Below the pieces are notes generated by a model. It was not told the origin of the DNA. It saw nothing but the letters and a program-made list of their open reading frames with translations, and did not search any database. Positions 30,110 through 40,975 of a stretch of DNA of 64,000 nucleotides are shown here, one piece after another. A program made the position numbers and the translations under genes. Where the stretch lies: assembly GCF_001661345.1 (NCBI RefSeq), contig NW_017962919.1:434001-498000 (forward strand). Direction: 5' to 3'. The stretch's first letter is position 1, and the number at the start of each line of letters is the position of its first letter. This stretch comes from Ascoidea rubescens DSM 1968. Its lineage: Eukaryota; Ascomycota; Saccharomycetes; Ascoideales; Ascoideaceae.

Positions 30110-33100
30110 ATGCTCTCCAGTCTCCAACTCTATCAAAACCTCTTCCAGCTCTTCATCTCAAAGAAAACCCACGACAAATACTATGGCTACAACATAGATA
30201 TCAAGCACATCTTCATAATGGCAAATAACAATTTTGCTACTTCCACAAACTGTTTAAAGATTAATACCGACTCTTCAAACTTTTTAATTCTCTTCAACCT
30301 AAACAACTCAACAAACTTGATTGTAGTCCACAACTATGCTGATTTGTTTATCTTCAATTTCTCAGATTTGAACCCCAAGTCTTTATTCATCAACATCAAA
30401 AAATTGGGCATCCTAGACAAAGTCAAGTCTCTCCAAAAACACGCAAAAAATAACTACAACCTCTCAAGAATATTGCAAATCAAATTCATCAACTTCAATG
30501 TCAACACCACCCAATTAGACAACCCTACCAACAAAAACCACTTCAACGACTTTCTAAATCCCCCAATAGATTTATCAAATCTACCCAAGTTGCCTGATTT
30601 GCCTGAATTGCCTGAATTATCACAACTAACTGGTCTATCCCAATTGACTGACTTGAATAAACTAAACAAGTTCAATTTCACAAAATTCGATTCAAATTTT
30701 GATTCAGATCTTCATCTAGACTCAGATTCAGATATCGACATGGATTCATCTTCTGATTCATCTTCTGATTCATCTTCTGATCTAGATTTAGATATAAATA
30801 TTAATAATCGTAATGCTAATGATAATGATAATGATAATGATAATGATAATGTTAATGTTAATGTTAATGTTAATGTTAATGATAATGATAATGCTAATGA
30901 CAATGATAATGATAATGATAATGATAATAATGATAATAATGATAATAATGATAATAATGATAATAATGATAATAATGATAATGATAATGATAATTATAAT
31001 GATAGTGATAATCCTAATAATGACAATCCTAATAATAATAATTTTAATAATAATGATTTAGACTTAGAACCAATATCAATATCAAATATAAACAATATAA
31101 ACAATATAAACAATATAAACAATATAAACAATATAAACAATATAGACGATATAAACAATATAAAAAACTTGAATAAACAAGAAAACTTGAATCAAAACAT
31201 CGCTCCCCTAAAACAAAAGACTCCCATCGATAATGATGATGAAACTGATATCCAGTTTTCTAATGATGACTATGATTATGATTATGACTTCGACTTTGAC
31301 ATTGATCATAATCACCATAATCATAACCATAATAATGATATTCATAAAAATAATCATAACGATAACAATAATGAGAATAATAATAATAATAATGCCAGTG
31401 CTAACACTAACTCTAACGCCGGCGCTAATTCTAAAATTATCACTAACACCAACGCCAACACTAACTCTTATGTTAATGATAATGACGAAGAAAACAAAAT
31501 AACTAAAAACAAATTCAAACAAAAGCTCACTAATCTTCAAAACAATGATCAAAATGAAATTCAATCCAAAGACCAAAACAACATTCAAAATAAAGACCAA
31601 AATCAAACTCAATCAAAAATTAACTCCCAAAAAGAAAAAAACCCTCTTCCATCCCACATCATCTTAAAGAAACTACAAATCTTTAACCACCTCAACAAAT
31701 TCAACTTCTTTATCAAATTCCTCTACTACTTCATCATCGATGAAAACCCCTACATCAACATCTGCTTCAACTCTGACATCAATGACATTATTTCAAAAGT
31801 CAACCAATTCACCCTAGATGATTTGTTAATCTTTGACAATAAAATTAATCAAAATATAATCACAAAATCTCACAATAATCATCACAAAATAATCCAAAAT
31901 ACCCAAAATAATACAAAAAATAACATTACCAATAATCAGAAAATAAATCCTCAATTTATCACTTCAAAAAAGACAAAGTTCAATAAACTTAAAAAACTAA
32001 ATAATAAGCCTAAAAGGACAAAAACAATTAATGATACTAATAACATCAACAAAATTTCAAAACCAAATAAATCAAAATCAAATAAACCTACAGACTCTAA
32101 CAAACTCAACAAAACAACTAAAAATATTCACAAAAACAATATCAGCATGACAAGAAATATAGTTCAACCTCCAATTAACTTTAAAAAATCAATTAATCTA
32201 TTTAAAAGTTCTCAAGATAAAAATCAAATTCAAGATAAAACCTCAGATAAAAATGACTTAAACATCAACCTTATTAACCAAATTAATAAATCTCACACTG
32301 AATCTGAAGTTCAATTTCAAGCAAATAACCAGTGCCCAGTAAATTTAAGCTTTAATGAAAATCCCATTTCAATTAACTCAACTCAAGAAGATAACTTGAA
32401 TGATTTAGTGTTATCCCAGGGTGACTTGGCAACCCCAATCGCTCATCAAAACAACTATAAAATAGACCATTTCGATCAACCAAAATTAACTTCAAAAGAC
32501 CAATCCTTACCTGGTCCTCGTATGAAAAATTTTCTTTCAACATCCACTGGAAATACTAGAAATCAAAAACGTCAAAACCAAATTCGACAACAACCTCAGC
32601 CGCAACTCCAGTCTCAATCTCAACAAAATCAATCTCAACCCCAACCCCAAATTCAACCTCAACAACAAAGTCAATTTTCACCTCAACCTCAATCCCAGTC
32701 TCAACAATACCAAATTTCAAATTTAAACCAGTTTTCAAATTTAAGTCAATTTTCAAATTTGAACCAATTCTCAAATGCAACGCAATTTCAAAATCCAAAT
32801 CAATTTTCAAATAATACCCAGGTTCAAGAGCATGACTACCACTACAATTATCCTTACAATCCTCATAATTCCAATAATCATCCACAGTATCAAGCCCAAT
32901 ATTCTGGAACCTCAAATAATTCCTATCTTCATTCTAATCAAAATTACAACATACCTCAATTTCATCAAGGACAAATCGAATTAGCAAACAATCAATACAA
33001 TAACAATTTTAATAATTTCAATAACAACACTATCAATAATAATGCCCCTAACCATAAAAACATTCCTGAAAGTACCGTATATAATCAAAACGTTAATGTT

Positions 33101-35662
33101 GATAATACCGATACTGAAAAACTTAGTGTTGTCAATAAAAATACTATTAATCCTAACATTATTAATAACAGCGATGACAATGCCAATAATAGAGAAATTC
33201 TTGACAATACTGTTCTCAATAATAAAATACACCATGAAAATATTAATGATAAGAATACCAAGAGCCAAAATAATATTGGTAAAAACACAAATAGTAAGAA
33301 TGATATTAATAATGTTACAATCAATGGAAACGCAAATAATAATTTAGAAACAAGCAGTAATGAGTGTAAAAACGAAGTTAAAAACAATAGTCTATCTAGA
33401 CTTTTAAATCCTTCTCCTTCAGTGGAAAGTTTCACTATCCCTTCCAAAGAGATTTCCGATAAAATTTCTGATAAAAGTTTGAGCAAGATTAGTATCCAAA
33501 ATATCACAAATGAAATCAATTCTGAATCAGCTGAAAAATCAAAAAAAAGTGACATTCATGAGCTTTTAAATATCAATTTACAAAGCACAAATTTGTCTAC
33601 GCTTTCCGAAAAATCAAAATTGTTTAAAAAAGGAACAATACCTAAAGACGACATTAAATTTGATGACATTAATCATATACAGTCAGTGGATTTTGAAAAG
33701 GCGATTAAAATCAAAATTCATCCTGATGATGATTTTAATAAAGTTTTGAATGACACCGAACTTTATAATTGCAAAAATAAAAGCTGTATTGTCTATTTAA
33801 CCTTTGAAAAAAACATTCAAATTTTTAATAAAAAACTCCAAATTCATGATAGTTTTGATACTTGCGAAGTTTCTAGAATTATTCCAAGCGAAACCCAATT
33901 TAATGAAATAGAAAAGCAGTTTAGTTTTTCAAATGATGTCAATTCAGTTACTGAAGGCAGAATGAGAACAAGAAGAAGAGATAAAGAAAGGGAAAAGGAA
34001 AAGGAAAAAGAAAGAGAAAGAGAAACTCAATTATTGGAAAAGAGTGTTTTTTCTTCTGAATTCAAAGATTCACATTCGTTTTATACTCTATCCATCATTA
34101 ATTTATTTGTTGAAAATATCAATACTAATTTTCTACTTAATTATCTGAAATTATTTCCCAGCAATGAATTTAATAAATTGAAGAGAGAAAGCTTTATGTA
34201 TACTGAGAATGATGTTAACTCTATTTTGAAACCTTTAAAATTGAACAAAAAGCTAACAAATTTTTTGATTGATGTGTTTGTTAAACAAAATAATCCTTTG
34301 AATATTTCTAAAGTTCATCTTGTTACTTTAATCAAATTTTATACCAGTTTTCTATTAAACAATAAAGCAAATAGCGGTGAGAATTTGGAAGAAAAATATG
34401 ACTTAATTCTAAAAGTTTTAAAGGATAATAGAAATGGGGTGCATCCTTTGTTGAAGCTAGACTCACATCAATTTGAAAGCTTTGATGCGCAATATCAACA
34501 AAAAATCATGAAAGCCAGCGATGAATTATTAAATAACCATGTCAATTCTAAGATAATTTCATCCAACTATCCATCCAATTTTAATTTTACTTTGAATTCA
34601 AGTTCTCTTCTAAACTCAAAGGCTTTAGCTGGTTTGAGAGGTGGCAATGTGGATATACACAACTTCAACGAACGTGATGCGCCTTTACTGAAACGATTGA
34701 GAAGTAGACTGTCTACTGTTGATCCTTCTGCTCACCATATGCATATCAATCACATTAAAAACAAGAGTGGTATAGTAAACATAAATATCACTCATACAAC
34801 TAACAATAACAATAACAATAACAATAGCAGCAACATCGGCAACAAGAATAATAGCATTACAACCACTAGTACTAACATTACTAAAAGTGCTTATAATAAC
34901 AGCAACAACGATTTGAAAGGGACTGGAAAATCTCGATTTAGCTCTAGAAAATCATCAAGAGAACCCCCTGCATCTATTTCAACACTCAAAAGACGTTCGA
35001 AACTTAGCAGTGTTTTATCGTCAAAAGAATCTAGTCCTATCGATGATTCTTCGTTCCACACAAAAAAGACGAGTATTGATGTTTGCAGTAATGCTGAAAC
35101 TCGTACAACCATAGAAGAGATTTTGGACGAAAAATCAGATGTTGGGTGTCTGAATTTCAACAAAAGCTTGAAATCGGCCGAAAAGGCCAAAATCACAGAT
35201 ATTTCAGAGCTCAAAGAAAAAGAAATCAGCGATCCCTCTGGATCTGGCAGTTATATCGAAAGCTTCAACGGTATCCACTCCATCAACCACATTAATGTCA
35301 ATAACGGAAGCCTCCATTTGAAAATCAACGAGGCAGACTCCAAAAGCGATTCCAAGGATGTCATAGTCACCAGCGATATTATTTTGGAACTTATCAGCGA
35401 AATCAAAACACACAATCGTCTCTTGGGGCATATTTTGTTGCACCGGTCCCAGTTTGCTATTTGCGACGATACTGAGAGTGAACCTGTGGAGGACGAGCTG
35501 AAGTATGAAGGCGATCTCTACGTTGAAAAGATGAAGTTGAAGATTCGAAAGTTGAGAAGCGAAAAGTCTTTTTACAAGGACCAAGCAGCCATTTACAAAG
35601 AAGAGGTCTCGATTTTGAAATCAATGATGGACAACCAAAGCAAAACTTCCACTTCTGGATAA
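30110..35662 (+). CDS. Very large Asn-rich low-complexity protein, unknown function
   Basis: 1850 residues from ATG 30110. An ordered-looking N terminus of about 150 residues (LFQLFISKKTHDKYYG; FLILFNLNNSTNLIVVHNYADLFIFNF) is followed by more than 250 residues of short repeats coded by GATAAT, GTTAAT and AACAATATA units (30800-31170). Then come HN-, QN- and Q/P/S-rich segments (32540-32830), an RDKEREKEKE stretch, a moderately conserved-looking segment near 34080-34370, and a C-terminal coiled coil (about 1800-1845: KMKLKIRKLRSEKSFYKDQ). A Ser/Arg-rich basic patch lies near 34920-35000. A nuclear scaffold role is possible, but I recognise no orthologue. Confidence 0.82.
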   Translation: MLSSLQLYQNLFQLFISKKTHDKYYGYNIDIKHIFIMANNNFATSTNCLKINTDSSNFLILFNLNNSTNLIVVHNYADLFIFNFSDLNPKSLFINIKKLGILDKVKSLQKHAKNNYNLSRILQIKFINFNVNTTQLDNPTNKNHFNDFLNPPIDLSNLPKLPDLPELPELSQLTGLSQLTDLNKLNKFNFTKFDSNFDSDLHLDSDSDIDMDSSSDSSSDSSSDLDLDININNRNANDNDNDNDNDNVNVNVNVNVNDNDNANDNDNDNDNDNNDNNDNNDNNDNNDNNDNDNDNYNDSDNPNNDNPNNNNFNNNDLDLEPISISNINNINNINNINNINNINNIDDINNIKNLNKQENLNQNIAPLKQKTPIDNDDETDIQFSNDDYDYDYDFDFDIDHNHHNHNHNNDIHKNNHNDNNNENNNNNNASANTNSNAGANSKIITNTNANTNSYVNDNDEENKITKNKFKQKLTNLQNNDQNEIQSKDQNNIQNKDQNQTQSKINSQKEKNPLPSHIILKKLQIFNHLNKFNFFIKFLYYFIIDENPYINICFNSDINDIISKVNQFTLDDLLIFDNKINQNIITKSHNNHHKIIQNTQNNTKNNITNNQKINPQFITSKKTKFNKLKKLNNKPKRTKTINDTNNINKISKPNKSKSNKPTDSNKLNKTTKNIHKNNISMTRNIVQPPINFKKSINLFKSSQDKNQIQDKTSDKNDLNINLINQINKSHTESEVQFQANNQCPVNLSFNENPISINSTQEDNLNDLVLSQGDLATPIAHQNNYKIDHFDQPKLTSKDQSLPGPRMKNFLSTSTGNTRNQKRQNQIRQQPQPQLQSQSQQNQSQPQPQIQPQQQSQFSPQPQSQSQQYQISNLNQFSNLSQFSNLNQFSNATQFQNPNQFSNNTQVQEHDYHYNYPYNPHNSNNHPQYQAQYSGTSNNSYLHSNQNYNIPQFHQGQIELANNQYNNNFNNFNNNTINNNAPNHKNIPESTVYNQNVNVDNTDTEKLSVVNKNTINPNIINNSDDNANNREILDNTVLNNKIHHENINDKNTKSQNNIGKNTNSKNDINNVTINGNANNNLETSSNECKNEVKNNSLSRLLNPSPSVESFTIPSKEISDKISDKSLSKISIQNITNEINSESAEKSKKSDIHELLNINLQSTNLSTLSEKSKLFKKGTIPKDDIKFDDINHIQSVDFEKAIKIKIHPDDDFNKVLNDTELYNCKNKSCIVYLTFEKNIQIFNKKLQIHDSFDTCEVSRIIPSETQFNEIEKQFSFSNDVNSVTEGRMRTRRRDKEREKEKEKERERETQLLEKSVFSSEFKDSHSFYTLSIINLFVENINTNFLLNYLKLFPSNEFNKLKRESFMYTENDVNSILKPLKLNKKLTNFLIDVFVKQNNPLNISKVHLVTLIKFYTSFLLNNKANSGENLEEKYDLILKVLKDNRNGVHPLLKLDSHQFESFDAQYQQKIMKASDELLNNHVNSKIISSNYPSNFNFTLNSSSLLNSKALAGLRGGNVDIHNFNERDAPLLKRLRSRLSTVDPSAHHMHINHIKNKSGIVNINITHTTNNNNNNNNSSNIGNKNNSITTTSTNITKSAYNNSNNDLKGTGKSRFSSRKSSREPPASISTLKRRSKLSSVLSSKESSPIDDSSFHTKKTSIDVCSNAETRTTIEEILDEKSDVGCLNFNKSLKSAEKAKITDISELKEKEISDPSGSGSYIESFNGIHSINHINVNNGSLHLKINEADSKSDSKDVIVTSDIILELISEIKTHNRLLGHILLHRSQFAICDDTESEPVEDELKYEGDLYVEKMKLKIRKLRSEKSFYKDQAAIYKEEVSILKSMMDNQSKTSTSG
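30808..31155. repeat. Cluster of coding microsatellites
   Basis: Successive arrays of AATGAT-, AATGTT-, AATAATGAT- and AACAATATA-type units, all in frame and encoding (ND)n, (NV)n, (NDN)n and (NIN)n. The antisense strand is also open because the units contain no stops, which gives spurious frames. Confidence 0.92.
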
Positions 35663-35928
35663 ACATTTGAGCATTCTTCTGTTTGTGCTTTATTTTCATT
35701 TCATTTCGTTTTAAATTGTTTTATTTTATGTTTTTATTTTAGCACTGATTTTGTGGCTATTTAGAAGTCCCATTTATTTGTGTTCGTGTTTGTTATTTTA
35801 TACTGTCATTTCTTACCTTATCAACCATTACCACACCATTTTCTATGAGTTTATACAAGAAAATACTTTCAGAAAAGTGGTGTAGATCCAACTAAATATA
35901 AAAATATTATATAGAAATTAAATGCAAG

Positions 35929-37473
35929 TCAGTTTAAACTTTGTCTGTATTGAACAAACTCATCGCTAAGAACCAAGCGCCTGGTTTTTTCCTTCTCTTC
36001 CTCGTTTTCACTAGGAATCAATTGCAAATGGCTTCCATCACCGCTTCCTCTTTGTAATTTAATTTTATATGTCGCAAAATCTTCTTTCTTTATGTTATCT
36101 ATTAAAAAGGTAATGACTTTGATAAACCAGTTTAGAGAAGTGGGAACATAATGTTTTGGCATTAGTCTTTCTATTTCTCCCAAAGTAAACTTTTCAACTT
36201 TGAACAATTTTGTTTCATTTCTAAATCCTACAACAAGTGCATCAACACCGGAAAAATAACATTGAAAATAATAGTTTAGCAATCTTTCCCTGTAGAATGA
36301 CTTGAGTTTGATAAGTTTTTCAAAAGTAAACTCCCCAGTAATTGATTGAAGAACGTACGATGAAATGGAAATGCATTTCAATTCAAGATAATTTTTTGTA
36401 GCAGGCACTTCTTTTTCTTTTTGAGTAATGGGAGATTCATAGGCACAATCTATTTCAGATTTCAATAAAAACGAAATCGAGTTGTTTTTTTTAGTTTGGT
36501 GATTGTGATCATATGAAATGTTAAATGTTGTAAGTGAATTAAATCCATCACTGTTATTTGGATTCTTCTGTCTAGATATTATATCCATTTTGGTTTTACT
36601 ATCAAGTTTTGCAATAGATTCTGGGCTTTTCACTGCTAATAATTGTTCAAAAACGTAACCAGAAACAGTATTTTTTTTTTGCCAATCAGATAAATTTTTT
36701 TCGGTTTCTCTGTAGTTATCATTTGAAATATAGATAGATTTATCAAAATAACAAACGTTAAAAGTGAAATCAAGGAGATCTGAAAGACCACAAGCAGCAA
36801 GTCGTGCCAAACAGCCTCTAGTGGTCACAATATTTGGTTGAAGTTTAAAATTTTTATTTTTATTTTTATTTTTATTTTTATTTTCATTTTCATTTTTGTT
36901 TTTATTTTTATTTTCACTTTCATTTTTAGTATTTGAATTAGTCATTATATTATCATCAATTTTAAGCCCAGGAAGACTCATTACTACTTGATCAATTAAA
37001 TCATCGTTTGAACCTTCAACAATTTTAGGATTAGAAATTTTAAGACTAGAAAATTCTTTCTCAAGTTGATTATTATCCTTGTTTAGAATACGAGTTTGTG
37101 TTTTTTCATAGTTTTTCAAAGTTGTTAAGACATTAGATAATTTTGAATGTTTTCTATCCAATATTAATAGATCGAAATCTTTATAAGGGATATTTAAATT
37201 CAATGGATTTCTCAAGCTAATGTTTTGGAGAGGATCATAATAATTTAAATTAAAATATTTATCATCTAAAGTTTCTGTTTGAGATACTTTTGAATAGCAA
37301 TCTATTTCAACACGATTTTCTAGAGCCACTGAGGTAGTATATGTCAATTGAAAAGAATCATTCCTATTTAGTGTCTCTATCTTTGGTTTATTTGAAGTTC
37401 TTCTAATATTTATTGGTTTCATTTTCGACAAGTGACTCAGATAAGTATTGAAATTGAATAATCTACTAACCAT
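35929..37473 (-). CDS. RAI1: Rai1/DXO-family decapping and pyrophosphohydrolase protein
   Basis: 514 residues from the ATG at 37473. The frame runs on to a TTG at 37515 without an ATG, and an alternative ATG is at 37422. Family marks in order: YFNLNYYDPL; the Arg-rich start of the catalytic region near ARLAACGLSDLLDFTFNVCYFD; SGYVFEQLLA; the acidic metal-binding motif EIDCAYE; LELKC; SGVDALVVGFRN; and a C-terminal LSDEFVQYRQSLN like that of yeast Rai1. Rai1 partners the 5'-3' exonuclease Rat1 in the nucleus and removes defective 5' ends. It is longer than yeast Rai1 (387 residues) because of an Asn/Lys-rich insertion (bases 36850-36945). Confidence 0.87.
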   Translation of the reverse strand: MVSRLFNFNTYLSHLSKMKPINIRRTSNKPKIETLNRNDSFQLTYTTSVALENRVEIDCYSKVSQTETLDDKYFNLNYYDPLQNISLRNPLNLNIPYKDFDLLILDRKHSKLSNVLTTLKNYEKTQTRILNKDNNQLEKEFSSLKISNPKIVEGSNDDLIDQVVMSLPGLKIDDNIMTNSNTKNESENKNKNKNENENKNKNKNKNKNFKLQPNIVTTRGCLARLAACGLSDLLDFTFNVCYFDKSIYISNDNYRETEKNLSDWQKKNTVSGYVFEQLLAVKSPESIAKLDSKTKMDIISRQKNPNNSDGFNSLTTFNISYDHNHQTKKNNSISFLLKSEIDCAYESPITQKEKEVPATKNYLELKCISISSYVLQSITGEFTFEKLIKLKSFYRERLLNYYFQCYFSGVDALVVGFRNETKLFKVEKFTLGEIERLMPKHYVPTSLNWFIKVITFLIDNIKKEDFATYKIKLQRGSGDGSHLQLIPSENEEEKEKTRRLVLSDEFVQYRQSLN

Positions 37474-38957
37474 TTTCTCAAAAAAAAAATATAAAAAAAA
37501 GCAACACAAAAACAAGGATACTTATAGATATTAGATTTGTTTTAAAAGGGTAACACTAAATTATGATTTTGACGATTTAACTTGGTATTAATCAAATAAA
37601 CAATTTTGATTACTGTAAAATTTTAATTTTCTGCTTATTGTAAAAAAGATATTGTAACTTTATTTGTGTGTAAATTTCTGTTTGAAAAAAACTTTGAATT
37701 TGACAAGAGATTTATTCAAGTTAAAAAATAAGTAAGAGACTTTTTAATAGTAAAGACTTGAAATAATTTTGAAATAAAATAAAATGGAATGGAATATGAT
37801 GAGATTAGATAAGAATAAATGTGATGTGATGAGATGAGATGAGATGAGGTAAAACTTTTTTAAAAAGAAAAATTTTGTCAAGATTGAAGTCTGTTATTTT
37901 AAATTCAGAAAAAATTTTAAAGTAAAGTTGATGAAAAAGTTTGTTTTAACACGGAAGCTCATGATAAAGATTAAAAAAGATAAAAGAATGTAAAATGATG
38001 AGATCTGAATGTCAGTTAAATGAATGGTGAATTGAGAACATAGTGATAATGAAATTCACCATTGGCTATTGAAATATATTAAACTGGTAAATTAGTTTGG
38101 AATTCTTATATATGATCAATGAAAAATTTGTAGAAAAGTGATGTGATTTTTAATTTATCAAGAAAACAAACATCAAAAAAAGAGGTAATCTGGAAACAGA
38201 ATTCTTTTTCCTATAATATATGAGTATCAATTCTCAATTCAAATTAATATACTGTATTATTTATGATTGATTAACTGTTGATACAAAAAAACGAAAAAAA
38301 CTGCCGGCGCTTAAAATAACTTTTCGTTTCAATTAATGTAAAGAAAACCATTATTGATTATTGATAGTTTAAAGGTGAATTAGTTTACATTATTATTTAA
38401 TTGATTTTGTTAGTGAGATCAGTAAAAGTTCAAGGAATAACAGGAATTAAATTCGATTCAATTATTTAGGCAGGGACTCTGCTGCTTATTAAATGAGTTG
38501 AATTAATCGGTTTCTTTATCGATGATCAATATTTAAAAGAGTTGATGATACATTAATATTAATTTCATTATTATTCGTTAATATCAACAAATCAATATCA
38601 ATAAATAGATTCTTTGGTGATTTAACCCATTATATCTCCTTTTTATTGATAAAAAATTGCTCAATTACTGTTTAATGATGGCGATTCAATTACAATATTC
38701 CAATATATAAGAAAAAAGATGTGAACAATCCACTGATAAATATGGTTTGAAACGCACTGTTCGATGTGAAAGGGATGCTCACTCTTAAATCGCATTTGAA
38801 AATTCAAACACGTGAAAATCTAATACTATTATATTATTTCTTTTCAACATTAGCTAGGAAGATCTGTTTTTACAAACTGCCCACAAAGCAATGTTGCAAT
38901 ATACAAGGTAAATAACATATATATATTTTATTTTTGTGTTTTTATAGGCATCCCAAA
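37474..38957. other. Intergenic region, RAI1 to tRNA-Thr
   Basis: AT-rich. A GATGTGATGAGATGAGATGAG repeat-like patch lies near 37820-37850, and CACGTG is at 38809-38814. No coding frame or RNA gene can be supported. Confidence 0.5.
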
Positions 38958-39030
38958 GCCTTTATGGCCAAGTTGGTAAGGCACCTCACTAGTAATGAGG
39001 AGATCGTCAGTTCGAATCTGGCTGAAGGCA
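38958..39030 (+). tRNA. tRNA-Thr (anticodon AGT)
   Basis: 73 nt. GCCTTTA pairs with TGAAGGC (one G-T). The anticodon stem is CCTCA/TGAGG around loop CTAGTAA (AGT). The B box is GTTCGAATC. It is close to S. cerevisiae tRNA-Thr(AGT), with no intron. A T5 run follows at 39033-39037. Confidence 0.97.
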
Positions 39031-39230
39031 TCTTTTTAGAGTTTTCTTTTTTAGTAAATCTATGGAGAATGTGATCGTGTATTAGGAATAAGTGTAAATA
39101 GAGGAATTTAGTAAAGAACAGTAAAGAGAAACATTAAAATAATAGTAGGAAAATCTTAGGTGAGAATAGATAGAAAAATATACATATGTATATAGGGATG
39201 GTTTAATACCAGCCAGTGAGATCCAGAAGA

Positions 39231-39761
39231 CTACCAAAATTGATACCAACCTTTAGATTTTTTGATTGGGGTATTAGGGAGCTTGGGAATTGAGGGCTTG
39301 GAAATTTTACTACCATTATTGGAATCACTATCGTCTTTATTGTTTTTGTTATCATCTTCACTGTTGTCACCACCAATTATTTTTTTCAAAGTATTGTGTT
39401 GATCCTTGTTGAATTTGATTTCATCTTTTATCAATTGATCTATTCTTGAATTTAATTTCTTGACTTCATTCTTATATGCTACTAATCTTAAATCCTTTGA
39501 GTTTACTATGTTGAGTAGGTTATAGTAATCATAACCGATATAGGTCAATGAACCAAATAAAATGACATTCAAAATGGGGCTGATGTATGACTTTCTGGGA
39601 GTTTTGGGTGAGGAATCTTGCTTCTTTTCTTCATTGGTTTTCAATGGAGCTGGTTGAGCAGCAGCATTTCTGAAAAAAGGAGTAATGCCAAAAGATCTTT
39701 TGGGAATTGAAGATAATGCGCATTTATTGGAAACTAGTATAGAAGTTGTGTATTTAAACAT
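39231..39761 (-). CDS. Small mitochondrial inner-membrane-type protein
   Basis: 176 residues. The first 35 residues are basic and Ser-rich (IPKRSFGITPFFRNAA), which looks like a mitochondrial presequence with cleavage near SFG/FFRN. A single membrane segment (about 61-80, ILNVILFGSLTYIGYDYY) is followed by a short coiled coil (95-125) and an acidic Asn/Asp-rich tail. The layout resembles assembly factors such as Ina17/Ina22 of the F1Fo-ATP synthase, but sequence similarity is too weak to name it. Confidence 0.72.
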   Translation of the reverse strand: MFKYTTSILVSNKCALSSIPKRSFGITPFFRNAAAQPAPLKTNEEKKQDSSPKTPRKSYISPILNVILFGSLTYIGYDYYNLLNIVNSKDLRLVAYKNEVKKLNSRIDQLIKDEIKFNKDQHNTLKKIIGGDNSEDDNKNNKDDSDSNNGSKISKPSIPKLPNTPIKKSKGWYQFW

Positions 39762-40975
39762 TTTGTTTAATAATTGTAGCAGGTGTAGTAATTAGATGAC
39801 TGAAGAGTATGAGTAATGGTGTTAAAATCCAGTTGTAAAGACAAGCAATGGCAATAGATTTATATGTAATCATCCAAGCGAAGAACCAAAAGATAAAATT
39901 GCACGCCCATAGATACAAGCACAGAATAGGGATCGCGAGAACACTATTTACAAAACACCCATCAGATCAAAACACATGAACAGAGAACAATCTGGAATGG
40001 AGTGATTATTTTTGCCTCAAACAGGCCCAGGTCAAACCCAACAAGCTGAAAACCATCCAGTCTTCCAGCGACAACAACAGTCTACAACTCAATTCTCAAC
40101 TGCCTTAGCTCCTAAGCTCCTAAGCTGCTCGACTAACCTTCTCCAGCATCATTCATTCTTATCTCGTCTTATCTTTATTTCCTTATCGGACCAGAGCCCT
40201 GATGCGAGCCCTATTGTCTAGAGCCCTTATATGTGATACTATCACATTAATTTATATAATCATAAAAATGAATGATTATGTAATTACCAACTCATTCCCT
40301 ATTTTCTTATTATTCTTTATATATGTTTTTTTTGAGAGATCAACAGATATCATCCTAAACAAATAAATATCTTATTTCAATTAGATAAATTAACCGGTTT
40401 ATACTTTCACCTAACGACTGTATTATCTCTCGATAACACTGAAGACACTTTCTTCTCAGTAACGTGTTGAGCTTACATAAAGCTACTATAGAGCCCTGAT
40501 ATAAAGCTCTACTAGTTACAGCCCTATTTTCATCACAGGGTAACCAATACTTCTTTTTATAAGCAAAAAATCTTCCAGTTTTTTTTCTTTCTTTCAATTT
40601 CTGTAAAGTTTGAAACTCCTGATTTTGCCCCATTTTTCTTATAACTTATTGAATAAAAGGTAGAATTGCTGGGTCCTGAGATGGAGGAGAGCAGCAATTT
40701 TTGGTTTGATTCTATTGAGCTTATCTGGTTTACACGCCTTGAGCTCTTTTCATCAGTGCCATGAACAGCTTTGAAATGCTTTGAATAAATAAATGAATAG
40801 GTCTTCAATTACACAAAACCCATTGTCGTTTCTTTCAATAGTGATGATTGTAATTATAGTCTTGTCAATGCCATTTACACCGATACAAAATGTATAAATT
40901 TAAATCAATTCCCATTTTTTATTTTATTTTTTTATTTTATTTTTTTTGTATATTTCAAGAACACTTACTTGTACC
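39762..40975. other. Divergent intergenic region with AGCCCT words
   Basis: Spacer between the mitochondrial protein gene (leftward) and the acyltransferase (rightward). Five AGCCCT words, all in plus orientation, lie at 40195, 40207, 40223, 40493 and 40520. Short frames at 40012-40221, 40355-40633 and 40557-40808 show no family features. Confidence 0.5.

Noticed and set aside
30712-31612. Long antisense and alternate-frame open frames within the 1850-residue gene
   Set aside because: They consist of SLSLSLTLTL or MIMIMII repeats that mirror the coding microsatellites and have no independent features.
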